Source of the DNA: DASWUZ01 sp036401375
Lineage (GTDB): Bacteria > Acidobacteriota > Terriglobia > Terriglobales > Acidobacteriaceae
Direction of reading: 5' to 3'
DNA length: 64,000 bases
NCBI GenBank assembly: GCA_036401375.1
Contig: DASWVB010000019.1
Location: forward strand, 76,387 to 140,386
Below are positions 18,225 through 27,707 of the stretch, piece by piece. Under the pieces are notes generated by a model. The model was not told where the DNA came from. It saw only the letters and a program-made list of their open reading frames with translations, and ran no database searches. A program made the translations under genes and the position numbers. Each line of letters opens with the position of its first letter. Within the stretch, counting starts at the first letter, position 1.

Positions 18225-18540
18225 AGAAAGCACGCAGTAGCCGCATTCGAATGCAAGCTCACCGTATGCCGCAGTGTATCCGATCTCGGCCCTCGCTCTC
18301 CTAACCGCGAGATCGGATCATCGCATTTGGTCTGTGCCGACAGCCGCGGGATTCAACGAGGATGCTGAATGCCTGTTGATCGATCGACGAATCAAGCTGC
18401 GGAGGTTAGGTGACTCGAGTGGCTCAGCCCCCTGCGGCCGCTCGAGTGAGCGCCCATCGACGAAGTAGAAGCACAGGATGGGCCAGATGCAGATGGAAAA
18501 TCAAGAGGGGGAGATGTGGGGCCCGACAGGGCAAACAGCG
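18225..18540. other. Intergenic region without a recognised gene
   Basis: About 315 bp between the DUF885 gene and the preceding regulator gene on the same strand. It has two imperfect copies of a CTCGAGTG element about 25 bp apart (18415-18448). No gene, RNA or convincing terminator was identified. Confidence 0.35.
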
Positions 18541-19728
18541 CTAGCTCGAGCCGAGTATCCGGTACAGGGTAGAGCGGCTTATCCCCAGCATGGAGGCCGC
18601 GCGCAGCTTGTTGCCGCGGGTACGCTCGAGGGTGCGCTCGATATGGCGTGCGATAACCCGGTCCAGGTTGAAGTCGTTTTCCGACAGCTGCGCCTCAGGA
18701 GTAGCCGGCCCGGGGAGCGGTGGCAGATCGATCGAGCGAATCCACTGACTCTCGGTCTGCAGTGCGGCCGAGCTGATCACACTCTCCAGTTCACGCACGT
18801 TCCCCGGCCAGGAGTAGCGCACCAGCGGTGGCAGCGTGTCAGGCGCCAGGCCCCGAATCGGCTTACGGAAGGTCTGAGAAAAACGCTGTGCAAGAAACTG
18901 CGCAAGCAGGGGAATGTCTTCGCGACGCTCACGCAGAGGAGGCAGCATGAAGCGTATCGCCGTCAGGCGAGAGCAGAGGTCGCCGCGGATGCCTCCTGCC
19001 GCGGCCATACGCCGCAAGGAGCTGTTGGAGGAGACCACCACCTGATGCGGAGGGGTGCTGGCGCCCCGGGCGGAGCGCTCATGCTGGTCATCGAACCAGA
19101 GTAGGAATTCGAAGAGCTGCGCCTGCTGCCTGGGCTCGAGGTCATCGACGCGATCGAGAAAGAGCATGCCGCCACGAGCCTGATCAGCCAGCGCCGGGCA
19201 CCAGGGGAGAGCAAGCGTAGCGTGGCTTTCCGCCAGGAACAGGGACGCCAGACAGGGAACGAATGGCTCTCTCGAAAAGGGGCCGAGGGCGTGCAGCGTG
19301 CGTGCAGCGAGGGTCTTGCCCGTGCCGTCTTCTCCCTCAAGGGTCGCGATGCGCAGATGGGGGGCGGTGAGCTGAATCTGCGAAAAGAAGCGACGCATCG
19401 CGGGACTGCGCCCCGCCATACCGTGAAATGAGCTTACCGGCAGGGAGAGTCTGTCGCCGGGCGCTCCGGCGCCGACGGAGAAGCGTGCAGGCTTTTCATC
19501 GCTCATCGCGGCGGACTTGAGAGGCTGGCTCGCCGGCGGCCGATTCTGTCCGAAGGGCGCTGTGGGCGAGATTCTTCCACTGAGAGTGGGCCGCCCTGGC
19601 ACTTCGTCTCTCGCTGCTCCGCCCGGAGCAAAGGCCTGGGGAGATGACACCGCGTTATCCCCTGCCGCACTCTGCTCGGTGTCCCAGACTGGAGAAGCCG
19701 GATTACCTGGAATGTACTTCGTATTCAT
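18541..19728 (-). CDS. Degenerate sigma-54-activator-like transcriptional regulator (AAA+ plus Fis helix-turn-helix)
   Basis: A 395-residue protein related to NtrC-type activators. Residues 1-95 are a disordered Pro/Ala/Ser-rich stretch with no sensor domain. The AAA+ domain has a Walker A (GEDGTGKT, residues 132-139), an arginine-finger region in LPPLRERREDIPLLAQF and the SWPGNVRELE motif. The C-terminal Fis-type helix-turn-helix is NKLRAASMLGISRSTLYRIL. Two key features are absent: no GAFTGA sigma-54 contact loop, and the Walker B Glu is replaced by Arg (LFLDRVDD instead of FLDE). It therefore probably does not activate sigma-54. The ATG at 19728 is uncertain; a GTG lies 39 bases upstream. 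Confidence 0.85.
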   Translation of the reverse strand: MNTKYIPGNPASPVWDTEQSAAGDNAVSSPQAFAPGGAARDEVPGRPTLSGRISPTAPFGQNRPPASQPLKSAAMSDEKPARFSVGAGAPGDRLSLPVSSFHGMAGRSPAMRRFFSQIQLTAPHLRIATLEGEDGTGKTLAARTLHALGPFSREPFVPCLASLFLAESHATLALPWCPALADQARGGMLFLDRVDDLEPRQQAQLFEFLLWFDDQHERSARGASTPPHQVVVSSNSSLRRMAAAGGIRGDLCSRLTAIRFMLPPLRERREDIPLLAQFLAQRFSQTFRKPIRGLAPDTLPPLVRYSWPGNVRELESVISSAALQTESQWIRSIDLPPLPGPATPEAQLSENDFNLDRVIARHIERTLERTRGNKLRAASMLGISRSTLYRILGSS

Positions 19729-19917
19729 GGATGACGAAGCGCCTCGACGAGCCGCGTCGCCACGCACAGGCTTGGAGCGCCCGATGCTGAGGTCGACTGC
19801 AAACTCTACCGGGGTTATCGGCAGGGTGAACTGAAAGATGACAGGCCGGCAGGGGTGCCGGAGCCCGTGTGCTCGCCTCGATGAGCTTCAACGCGAGGCA
19901 AGGCCGGGCTCAACAGC

Positions 19918-20706
19918 TCAGGAGGGCTTGCGTACTCGCGAAGAGACTACGTCGGAGGCAATGACGCCGTCACGGATGTGCACCACTCGATGAGCGTATT
20001 CAGCAATATCGGGCTCGTGGGTAACCAGCACAATGGTGTTGCCCCTGGCGTGGAGGTCATCGAAGAGCGCCATGATCTCGTCACCCGTCTTCGAGTCGAG
20101 ATTACCAGTTGGCTCGTCGGCCAGGATGATTGAGGGCCGGTTCACCAGGGCGCGCGCGATCGCCACCCGCTGCCGCTGGCCGCCGGAGAGTTCATTGGGC
20201 TTGTGGTTCATCCGCTCTTCAAGGTTCACCGCACGAAGTGACGCACGGGCGCGCTCCAGCCGCTCCTCTGCGGGAGTACCGTTATAGATTAGCGGCAGCT
20301 CAACATTGTGCAGCGCCGATGCACGGGCCAGCAGGTTAAAGGTCTGGAAGACGAAGCCGATCTCGCGGTTGCGGATGCGGGCAAGTTCGTCATCGTTGAG
20401 CGCGCTCACCAGGTGCCCGTTCAGCCGGTAAGTACCCTTGCTGGGGGAGTCGAGGCAGCCTATCAGGTTCATCAGCGTCGATTTGCCCGAACCGGACGGG
20501 CCCATGATGGCTACGTATTCGTTGTGCTTGATGCTAAGCGAGACCCCGCGCAGCGCATGTACCTGCTGCTCCGAACCCATGTCGTAGGTCTTCCACAGGT
20601 CCTCGACCACAATGACGTCGCCTTGAGGTACGGCTCTGGATGAGATCACATCTACTTCGCTTGCAGTCTGGAACTCCATGCTCCCACTCCCTGCCGTTGA
20701 TGCCAT
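19918..20706 (-). CDS. ABC transporter ATP-binding protein (MacB/LolD-like)
   Basis: A 262-residue ATPase of the lipoprotein/macrolide export subfamily. Walker A is MGPSGSGKSTLMNLIGCLD, signature LSGGQRQRVAIARAL, Walker B IILADEPTGNLDS and the H-loop LVTHEPDIAEYA. About 30 N-terminal residues precede the domain. The ATG at 20706 follows GGAG. It lies 214 bp downstream of an HlyD-type adaptor on the same strand, the usual order in MacAB-type exporters, but the gene downstream is a transcription regulator and no FtsX-like permease is present in the window. Confidence 0.93.
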   Translation of the reverse strand: MASTAGSGSMEFQTASEVDVISSRAVPQGDVIVVEDLWKTYDMGSEQQVHALRGVSLSIKHNEYVAIMGPSGSGKSTLMNLIGCLDSPSKGTYRLNGHLVSALNDDELARIRNREIGFVFQTFNLLARASALHNVELPLIYNGTPAEERLERARASLRAVNLEERMNHKPNELSGGQRQRVAIARALVNRPSIILADEPTGNLDSKTGDEIMALFDDLHARGNTIVLVTHEPDIAEYAHRVVHIRDGVIASDVVSSRVRKPS

Positions 20707-20920
20707 GTCTCCGTCCCCGGAACTGCTTCATTCTGCCGCTGCCGTTCGTCCTGCGCAGCGTTGAAGAGAGTTCACACTACACCACTTGAGCAGCGAATAC
20801 CTGTAGGTACGTAAGCCTTCTAAATTCAGTTCCAGCCGCCCCTGAGGCAGAAATCCTGACCTCTAGACGAACCTGCCAAGCCAAACACCTTGAGCTAGAC
20901 CGTCCACAGGCTTCAGCTGT

Positions 20921-22288
20921 CTAGGTGGCTGCAGCATCTTTGGCCAGGGTCTCAGCCGTCTCTCTCTTGACGGGAGAGCCACTCTTGAGATTTCGCAGCA
21001 CCTTGTAGGGTCCGATCACGAGTTCGTCCCCTTCCTGCAGCCCGCTCACGACCTGAATGTCGGTGGTCGCCGTGATTCCGGTGCTGACCGGAACGAAGAC
21101 CGCCCGCAGCTTGCCTTTATCTGTGCGCACTACATAGACACCCTGCTGAGGCGCCGCGGGCGCGGTGCTTGCATTCACCACGTGTGCCTCTCCCGTGGCG
21201 GAATCCGGGCTGTACATGGTCAAGGCCTGGATTGGGATGGAGAGCGCCTTCTCCTGATGCGCGGTGGTTATCTTTGCCGTGGTTGACAGCCCAGGCCGCA
21301 GTTCATCCGAAGGCGTATCAAGTGTGACCACGACTTTGAAGTCTTTGGCTTCCTCGGTGCCGCTGGTGCTCTGGCTGGTAGCCACGCCGGAGGAGCGGAG
21401 CAGCGCCTGGTCCCCGACTAGAGTCACGTGACCCTTGAACGACTTGCCCGGTATGGCGTCCACGGTCACGTCGACGGGTTGACCCAGGGCCACGTTGACA
21501 ATGTCCGTCTCGTCGATCTTGACCTCTGCCGTGATCACGGACATGTCGGCCAGCGTCATAAGGGTCGAGCCTTCAGTGTTCTGAATGCCCTCGACCACCG
21601 TCTCACCCTCGCGCATGGGTTCATTAGTGACGATGCCGTCAAAGGGCGCGGTGGCAATGGTGCGATTGAGCAGGTCGGTGTCGTAGCGTAAAGTGGCGAC
21701 TGCGGTCTTCATGTGGCCACGGGCGGAGTCGGTGTTTGCACGAGCCTGGGCGACAGCGGCATTCGTCTGGGCGACGGTGGCGACAGCAAGATCGTAGGCT
21801 GCCTTTTTGGCGTCGAAGTCCTGCTTCGCGATGAGCTGTTCCTTGTAGAGACTCTGAGCCCGGTCAAAGTCGAACTGCTTTTGCTCAAGATCGGCTTTGG
21901 CGTGCTCTACATTAGCTTCGGCGGTCTTCTCTGCCGCTATAAAAGACGCGATGTCGGTCTTGGCAGCCCCCAGAGTGGCCTGCTGACCCTCCACGTTCGC
22001 ACCCTGCTGCACGTTCTCGATGGTGGCAACGACCTGGCCCTTCTTGACGTGGTCGCCCTCCTTCACAAAGAAGTGAGTGACTCGGCCCATGGCGGTCGCG
22101 CCCAGGTTCACATACGTCTTGGGCTTGATCTGACCGGTCCCGCTCACCTGCGTGACCAGGTCCTGGCGAACGACCTTGCCGGTTACGACCTTGGTGTAGC
22201 CGGACTGAGCCCGCACCACGGTGAAGCCTACAATGGCCGCAGCAACGATGATGACGCCTACGATTAGAAGTATCTTCTTCCAGTTCAT
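20921..22288 (-). CDS. Efflux periplasmic adaptor (HlyD/MacA family)
   Basis: Membrane fusion protein of 455 residues that bridges an inner-membrane transporter to an outer-membrane channel. An N-terminal anchor (KILLIVGVIIVAAAIVGFTV) is followed by the lipoyl half-motif GRVTHFFVKEGDHVKKGQVV, a long coiled-coil hairpin (residues about 95-195, rich in Ala/Lys/Gln), the second lipoyl half (ATAPFDGIVTNEPMREGE) and a beta-barrel domain. The C terminus includes VSGLQEGDELVIGPYKV, typical of the membrane-proximal domain. It forms a pair with the ABC ATPase downstream. Substrate unknown. Confidence 0.92.
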   Translation of the reverse strand: MNWKKILLIVGVIIVAAAIVGFTVVRAQSGYTKVVTGKVVRQDLVTQVSGTGQIKPKTYVNLGATAMGRVTHFFVKEGDHVKKGQVVATIENVQQGANVEGQQATLGAAKTDIASFIAAEKTAEANVEHAKADLEQKQFDFDRAQSLYKEQLIAKQDFDAKKAAYDLAVATVAQTNAAVAQARANTDSARGHMKTAVATLRYDTDLLNRTIATAPFDGIVTNEPMREGETVVEGIQNTEGSTLMTLADMSVITAEVKIDETDIVNVALGQPVDVTVDAIPGKSFKGHVTLVGDQALLRSSGVATSQSTSGTEEAKDFKVVVTLDTPSDELRPGLSTTAKITTAHQEKALSIPIQALTMYSPDSATGEAHVVNASTAPAAPQQGVYVVRTDKGKLRAVFVPVSTGITATTDIQVVSGLQEGDELVIGPYKVLRNLKSGSPVKRETAETLAKDAAAT

Positions 22289-22689
22289 CTGGCCTTGGTC
22301 TCGCTCATTGGTATTTTGTCACTCGATCAGCGTGCACCACTGATTACGCATGACCTGTAAGAATAGTTCCAGCGGATAGAGGCGGAAGCAGCCCGCCCGT
22401 GACGGGACGCGTGCAAATACCCAACCCCAGCTCTTCCCCGAGTCAACTCTGCACGCGGGCCAAAGCCATGGCCACCGGGAACACCGTCGATCTGCTGGAG
22501 CCCTGGGGTAAACACCCATATGATAACAGCTGTCCGCCCAGCGAAAACGAATATGAATTGATCAATGGACGAGGCTTGGTCCGGCAGGGGATACTTGTTT
22601 GATCCTGGAGTTGTACGAGCCCGCCGGGAAGATTAAAATCAGTGGTGGTTTTGGATATGCCACGAGCTTCAGGGGTACCCCGTCCGCCT
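22289..22689. other. Divergent intergenic region without a recognised gene
   Basis: About 400 bp between the adaptor gene (minus) and the GWxTD gene (plus). It presumably holds both promoters. No conserved RNA, repeat or operator was recognised. Confidence 0.35.
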
Positions 22690-24501
22690 ATGTTGAAGTA
22701 CCACAAGTCGCTCATGGCTCCCGCCCTGTTGGTAACAGGTCTTCTACTCCTGTGTGGCGGCCCCTGCATCGGTGGCGCACAGACGCCGGCAGCCTCGCCT
22801 GCAGCGGGAGCTCAACAGCCCTCTGTCCCGGCAGCTCAGAACAGCGCTCCAGCGAATTCGGCTACTCCCCCAGACCAGGTCAACCCTTCCGGCGGCTCAG
22901 CTGACGATGCAGATCCCCTCAAGCGAAAGCTTTCCGACAAGGAGAGGTTCAATCAGCAGAAGGAAGTTCGCCAGGAGTTGAAGGGGCCTTACAAGAAGTG
23001 GGTGAACGAGGATGTTCACTGGATCATCACCGACGAAGAGCTGAAGGCGTTCAGAAGTCTTTCGAACGATGAGGAGCGCGACAACTTCATTGAGAACTTC
23101 TGGCTCCGGCGCAATCCCAATCCGGACTCTCCGGACAACGAGTTCCGCGAAGAGCACTACCGCCGCATCCAGTATGCCAATGAGCGCTTCGCTGCCGGAA
23201 AGGCAGGATGGCGGACCGACCGCGGCCACATCTACATCGCGTTTGGCAAGCCCGACAGCGTCGAAACGCACCCCAGTGGCGGAACCTATGAACGGCCCAT
23301 CGAAGAGGGCGGCGGCTCGACGTCCACCTTCCCGTTCGAGGTCTGGAACTACCGGCACATCGACGGTATCGGGGACAATATAGATATCGAGTTTGTCGAC
23401 ACCTGCATGTGCGGCGACTACCACATGACCATGGATCGTGGGGAGAAGGATGCGCTGCTGCACGTGCCCGGCGCCGGTCAGACCCTCTATGAACAGCAAG
23501 GCAGGGCAAAACAGTCCGACCGCTTCAACGGCGGTATGGAGCACCTGGGGGATGGTCCCCTGGCGAACACACGTCAGAGCAAACAATTTGACCGGCTGGA
23601 GCAGTTCACTAAGCTGCAGGCTGCGCCGGAGATCAAGTTCAAGGACCTCGAGGCCTTCCTCGTCAACCACACGGTTCTCACCGGCCCTCCGTTCCCGTTC
23701 GATGTGCGCACCGACTTTGTCAAAGTCACCGACGATACGGTGCTGATGCCGCTGACCCTGCAGATCAAGACGCGCGACATCACCTTCAACGCCAAGGACG
23801 GAGTTTCGAAGGGTACAGTGAATATCCTCGGCCGGGTGACCACCATCGCTGGTCGCGTGGTTCAGACCTTCGAAGAGCCGGTAGGAGTCGAGATTCCGAG
23901 CGAACTGTTGCCCAGGAGCCTGGACATAATGCAGCTCTATTGGAAGGCTATTCCGCTCAGACCAGGGCGCTACCGCATCGATATCGCTATCAAGGATGTA
24001 AACAACGAAGACCATAAGGGGACGTGGGCCCGCTCCGTCATCGTTCCCAAGTACGACGAGGACAAGCTCTCCGCCTCTTCGCTCATCCTCGCTGACAAAA
24101 TGGAGCGGGTTCCGTCGAAGGAGATAGGAACCGGCAACTTCATAATCGGGAACACTAAGCTTCGTCCGAGGGTCACGATCAGCCCAGCTACCCCGGCTTC
24201 GTTCAAGCGGAGCGGCAACCTGAACTTTTGGATGCAGGTCTACAATTTAAATTTTGATGAGAAGACCAAGCAGAACTCCGCAGTCGTTCAGTACCAGGTG
24301 ATGGATACCGCTACTAGCAAGGTACTGATCGATCAGGCTGAAAACAGCAAGACGCTGGGCGCCAACAGCGATCAGCTCACACTCGAGAAGAGTTTTTCTC
24401 TTGCAAGTCTGCAGCCGGGCAAGTATGAACTGAAGATCATTGTTACTGATAACGTTTCGAAGCAGGCCATCAGCCCGGCCGCACAGTTTACGGTTGAATA
24501 G
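22690..24501 (+). CDS. Exported GWxTD-domain protein
   Basis: A 603-residue exported protein. A signal peptide with a cysteine (LMAPALLVTGLLLLCGGPC) suggests a lipoprotein or a cleaved signal. A Gln/Ala/Pro-rich linker is followed by the GWxTD domain: YKKWVNEDVHWIITDEE, FWLRRNPNPDSPDNEF, AGWRTDRGHIYIAFGKPD, WNYRHIDGIG. The C-terminal half is beta-rich with two bacterial Ig-like segments. GWxTD proteins are frequent in Acidobacteria and Bacteroidetes; the molecular function is unknown. The ATG at 22690 is chosen because it starts the signal peptide; an ATG at 22657 and a GTG at 22642 are alternatives. Confidence 0.85.
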   Translation: MLKYHKSLMAPALLVTGLLLLCGGPCIGGAQTPAASPAAGAQQPSVPAAQNSAPANSATPPDQVNPSGGSADDADPLKRKLSDKERFNQQKEVRQELKGPYKKWVNEDVHWIITDEELKAFRSLSNDEERDNFIENFWLRRNPNPDSPDNEFREEHYRRIQYANERFAAGKAGWRTDRGHIYIAFGKPDSVETHPSGGTYERPIEEGGGSTSTFPFEVWNYRHIDGIGDNIDIEFVDTCMCGDYHMTMDRGEKDALLHVPGAGQTLYEQQGRAKQSDRFNGGMEHLGDGPLANTRQSKQFDRLEQFTKLQAAPEIKFKDLEAFLVNHTVLTGPPFPFDVRTDFVKVTDDTVLMPLTLQIKTRDITFNAKDGVSKGTVNILGRVTTIAGRVVQTFEEPVGVEIPSELLPRSLDIMQLYWKAIPLRPGRYRIDIAIKDVNNEDHKGTWARSVIVPKYDEDKLSASSLILADKMERVPSKEIGTGNFIIGNTKLRPRVTISPATPASFKRSGNLNFWMQVYNLNFDEKTKQNSAVVQYQVMDTATSKVLIDQAENSKTLGANSDQLTLEKSFSLASLQPGKYELKIIVTDNVSKQAISPAAQFTVE

Positions 24502-24619
24502 CTACCTAGAAACGAGGCGAAAGCCTGGGAGGAGCAGCCGCAAGAGCTGCCGATCCGATTCCAAAGCACAGTTCAGCTTTTCGGGTAATCAGGCCAGGGA
24601 ATGCGCGGCAACTAAAAAA

Positions 24620-26311
24620 GTGACCGGAATCTCGCTAAAAATCGGGGCGGCGTGTTTGCTGCTGGTATCGGCATTCACATTTCCGGTGCTCGCTGCCGAA
24701 GTTCCCTCGGTTATCAGCGGGGTGGTGCGCGACGCCCGCGGCAACCCCCAGGTAGGCACTCTGGTCGAGCTGCTGCTGCCGAACACCGCAATTGCAGCAA
24801 GCGCATTCACGGATGAGCGGGGGCGTTACATTCTTGGCCGTGTCGCACCCGGTACGTATGGGCTAAAAGCAACGGGCACACTTTTTCTGCCCACTCTGCG
24901 CCAGAACCTTCACGTGAATCCGCATACCCGCACCGTAGTCAACCTCACCCTGAGCACGCTCTACGAGGCCTTCCAGTGGCTTCCAGCTACCCGCCGCCCG
25001 AGTGATGAGCCGCAGGACGACTGGGCGTGGACGCTGCGCTCTTCCGCCAACCGCCCGCTGCTCCGTCTGCTCGATGAGGGTCCCCTTGTTGTAGTCAGCG
25101 ACTCCGGTACAGATGCCCGCAAAGCGCGAGTCGTGCTCAATGGAGGAGCCAACAAGTTTGGCGACGGCGGCATACACCACGCCTTTGAGCTGGAGCGAGC
25201 CGAGAATCAGAACGGACGCCTGATCCTGAGGGCGGACCTGAGCGCAACCGATCATGGCACCCTCGCCTCCGCCTCGACTCTCGCCGGATACGAAGAGCAG
25301 CTCACTCCCGAGAGTACCTTCCGCACAGTAGTGGCCTTCGAAAACATGCCCGGGCTCGAGGGGACGGCAAGCCAGCACGGACTGCAGTCGCTCGTGATCC
25401 GCAGTGCAGAGACTCTTCGCATTGCCCAGCTCGAGTTGGAGGCGGGTAACGACTTCGAGTTCATACGCATGGGTCGCGACCAGGCGGCAAGCCATCCTTT
25501 CGCGGGCATATCGTGGAATGGCGGCGACAACACCGTCTCATACCGGATCACGACGGCCCTGGGGGTCGAACGTGCAGAGGAGCTTGACCTTGACGCTTCG
25601 GTAGCTCCCCGAGTCTCCGAGTCAAATGGCAATATGCAATTGGAGCGGGGCCTGCACCAGGCTCTAACCTACCAGCATGACAACAAGCAGGAGAGCGTAA
25701 AGGTTGTCTACTACCGTGACCACGTGGTACACCCGGTCGTCGACGGCGGAGGAAGTCTCTCGCCCGCAGATCTGCAGAGCGGAGACGTGGTTTACGACCC
25801 TCTGACTGGATTGATGAAAGCGGCCGGGGAAGCTTATTCCGCCCAGGGCATGCAGGTCGAGGTCAAGCAACGGCTCGGTGGAGATACCTGGCTGTCACTT
25901 GGGGTCGCTGACGGTGATGCGCTTTCAATTCCCGATTCCATTGGTGCGGACACCTTAGTTGACGAGCTTGCGCAGCTAACCCCGCGACGCGCACAGATGT
26001 ACTCAGTCGCGGTGAGCGGTCGTCTTACTCATTCCGGAACCCACTGGCGCGGCTCTTATCGATGGCAGCCCGGCGACACGGTGACTGCTGTGGCGCCTTT
26101 TGATTCCGATACACGCGACGCCTACCTCAGCCTTTACCTTCGGCAGCCGATCCGCCTAGGGCGCATGCTGCCCAATGGTACAGAGGCGTTGATTGACATG
26201 CGTAACCTGCTGGCGCAAGGCTACAGGCCGTTTATCACGGCAGACGGCAGCACGCTCTACTTTGCGCAGGCAGATCGCTCCATTCGTGGCGGGCTCTCCT
26301 TTACCTTCTGA
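24620..26311 (+). CDS. Exported protein with carboxypeptidase-regulatory-like domain, probable outer-membrane protein
   Basis: A 563-residue product if the GTG at 24620 is the start; that choice begins a clear signal peptide (VTGISLKIGAACLLLVSAF, ending at VLAAEV). Residues about 30-110 form a CnaB-like carboxypeptidase-regulatory domain (ISGVVRDARGNPQVGT, TDERGRYILGRVAPGTYGL). The remainder is beta-rich, with alternating polar/hydrophobic strands and a C-terminal segment ending in SIRGGLSFTF, whose terminal Phe suits insertion as an outer-membrane barrel. There is no TonB box. No good ribosome site was found; an ATG frame extends back to 24440 and overlaps the GWxTD gene. The two genes are probably linked. 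Confidence 0.75.
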   Translation: MTGISLKIGAACLLLVSAFTFPVLAAEVPSVISGVVRDARGNPQVGTLVELLLPNTAIAASAFTDERGRYILGRVAPGTYGLKATGTLFLPTLRQNLHVNPHTRTVVNLTLSTLYEAFQWLPATRRPSDEPQDDWAWTLRSSANRPLLRLLDEGPLVVVSDSGTDARKARVVLNGGANKFGDGGIHHAFELERAENQNGRLILRADLSATDHGTLASASTLAGYEEQLTPESTFRTVVAFENMPGLEGTASQHGLQSLVIRSAETLRIAQLELEAGNDFEFIRMGRDQAASHPFAGISWNGGDNTVSYRITTALGVERAEELDLDASVAPRVSESNGNMQLERGLHQALTYQHDNKQESVKVVYYRDHVVHPVVDGGGSLSPADLQSGDVVYDPLTGLMKAAGEAYSAQGMQVEVKQRLGGDTWLSLGVADGDALSIPDSIGADTLVDELAQLTPRRAQMYSVAVSGRLTHSGTHWRGSYRWQPGDTVTAVAPFDSDTRDAYLSLYLRQPIRLGRMLPNGTEALIDMRNLLAQGYRPFITADGSTLYFAQADRSIRGGLSFTF

Positions 26312-26442
26312 TTTCCGGACGCCTGCGGCGAGTGCCGGGCCGGGATCTGGAGCTTTCCGTGTGATATATTCTCTTTGGAGCGCCCTGATCGCCTCACCCG
26401 ATGAGGCAGAGCGAGACGCAACCTCCCGCCGGAACATACCAA

Positions 26443-26518
26443 GGACGCGTAGCTCAACTGGCAGAGCATTCGACTCTTAATCGACAGGTTGGTGGTTCGA
26501 TTCCACCCGCGTCCACCA
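26443..26518 (+). tRNA. tRNA-Lys (anticodon CTT)
   Basis: A 76-base cloverleaf with an acceptor stem GGACGCG/CGCGTCC, a D-arm, an anticodon loop CTCTTAA with anticodon CTT at 26476-26478, a T-arm GTGGTTCGATTCCAC, and an encoded CCA end. The anticodon stem has four good pairs and one weak one. CTT reads AAG codons for lysine. It stands alone between an exported-protein gene and a dehydrogenase gene. Confidence 0.95.
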
Positions 26519-26848
26519 TCATTCCTGCCTCCCGCCCTGAATAGCCGTCTTCGCTCCCTTCAGAGCTCCTCGCGCTTACCGTCGGGGTCTCCGCACCGTT
26601 TCCACCGTGCTGATACACAACGCGCAGCTCGATGGTCCTAGTACATGCGAATCATGCCTGAAGGCCCAATCTCAATATCCATGACAAGCAGTGATGACTC
26701 CCTAAGTAGCGAGATTAATCCGCTTGGACGACGACTCAAAGCAGACAGGCTCATGGCGAACCTAACGACATGACTATAGGGGTAAAGCGGTGACTAGTTG
26801 AGCCGACCCGCTTTGATGCACATCAATCCATGCATGGGAGAAAGAGCC
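26519..26848. other. Intergenic region after tRNA-Lys
   Basis: About 330 bp with no recognised gene. Sequences flanking the tRNA were examined for an integrase or a repeated tRNA end; neither was seen. Confidence 0.35.
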
Positions 26849-27649
26849 ATGATGGTTCCGTTCAAAGGCAGCTATGCGTTAGTTACGGGTGCTTCTAAAG
26901 GCCTTGGAAGCGCCTATGCCAGAGCCCTCGCTGAGCGCGGCGCCAACCTTGTACTGGTTGCTCGTTCGCTCGAAGCCATGCAAGATTTGGCACAGGAGCT
27001 TCGGCTGAAGCATCGTGTCCGCATCGAGACTATTCAGGCGGACCTGACGGACCTGTCAGCGACTGATCAGATTGCAAAACATCTCAGTGAACTGCAGATA
27101 CGCGTCGATCTTCTAATTAATAACGCCGGCGCAGGCTTGAGCGGCCATTTCCTCGGGCACACCATCGAGAACGAGATCTCGCAGATCGACCTGAATGTAC
27201 GCGGCCTCGTGGCGCTGACGTATCGCTTCGGTCGCGAGATGGCCGACAGGCGAATGGGTGGAATCATCAACATCTCTTCTAACTCAGCGTTTCAACCGGT
27301 GCCCTACATGGCTACGTACGGGGCTACCAAGGCCTTCACTCTCATGTTTACTGAGGCCATAGCAGAGGAGCTGCGCAGTAGAGGCGTACGCGTCATGGTC
27401 GCGTGCCCAGGTCCGACCGCGACTCAGTTCTTTGACCAGGCGCCAACGACTATGAAAGTCAGCGAGATGGATACCGCAGAGTTCGTCGCACAGAAAACCT
27501 TGAGAGATTTCGAGCGCGGCAAAGTTGTGTCTTACCCCGGCAGGACGTCCGTGCGCGTCCTATCGTGGAGCGCTCGCTTGATACCCCGATCGACAGCTGT
27601 AAAGATTGCAGCGCTGTTTTCGAAGAAGATGGGCCTCGCTGATCGATGA
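26849..27649 (+). CDS. Short-chain dehydrogenase/reductase
   Basis: A classical SDR of 266 residues. Cofactor motif TGASKGLG near the N terminus, LLINNAGAG in the middle, and the catalytic Tyr and Lys in ATYGATKAFTL; the preceding Ser is in NISSNSAF. The C-terminal region is longer than usual by about 20 residues (up to AALFSKKMGLADR). The ATG at 26849 follows GGAGAA; upstream ATGs at 26798 and 26816 are possible. Substrate unknown; this subgroup often acts on fatty-acyl or sterol-like ketones. A second, broken SDR gene lies convergently just downstream. Confidence 0.9.
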   Translation: MMVPFKGSYALVTGASKGLGSAYARALAERGANLVLVARSLEAMQDLAQELRLKHRVRIETIQADLTDLSATDQIAKHLSELQIRVDLLINNAGAGLSGHFLGHTIENEISQIDLNVRGLVALTYRFGREMADRRMGGIINISSNSAFQPVPYMATYGATKAFTLMFTEAIAEELRSRGVRVMVACPGPTATQFFDQAPTTMKVSEMDTAEFVAQKTLRDFERGKVVSYPGRTSVRVLSWSARLIPRSTAVKIAALFSKKMGLADR

Positions 27650-27707
27650 GGACCTGGCCACCAGGACCGCAGGGAAACCAGGGCGAGCAAGCCCCTCCAG
27701 CCAACCG

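Noticed and set aside
18415..18448. Two imperfect CTCGAGTG copies upstream of the DUF885 gene
   Set aside because: CTCGAG is palindromic and short; two copies may be chance, and no operator role can be supported.
22897..24015. A 372-codon minus-strand frame inside the GWxTD gene
   Set aside because: It is antisense to a convincing exported protein and has low-complexity composition; a shadow of the real gene.
26443..26518. tRNA-Lys as a possible integration site
   Set aside because: No integrase, no repeated tRNA end and no change in gene character on either side were found.
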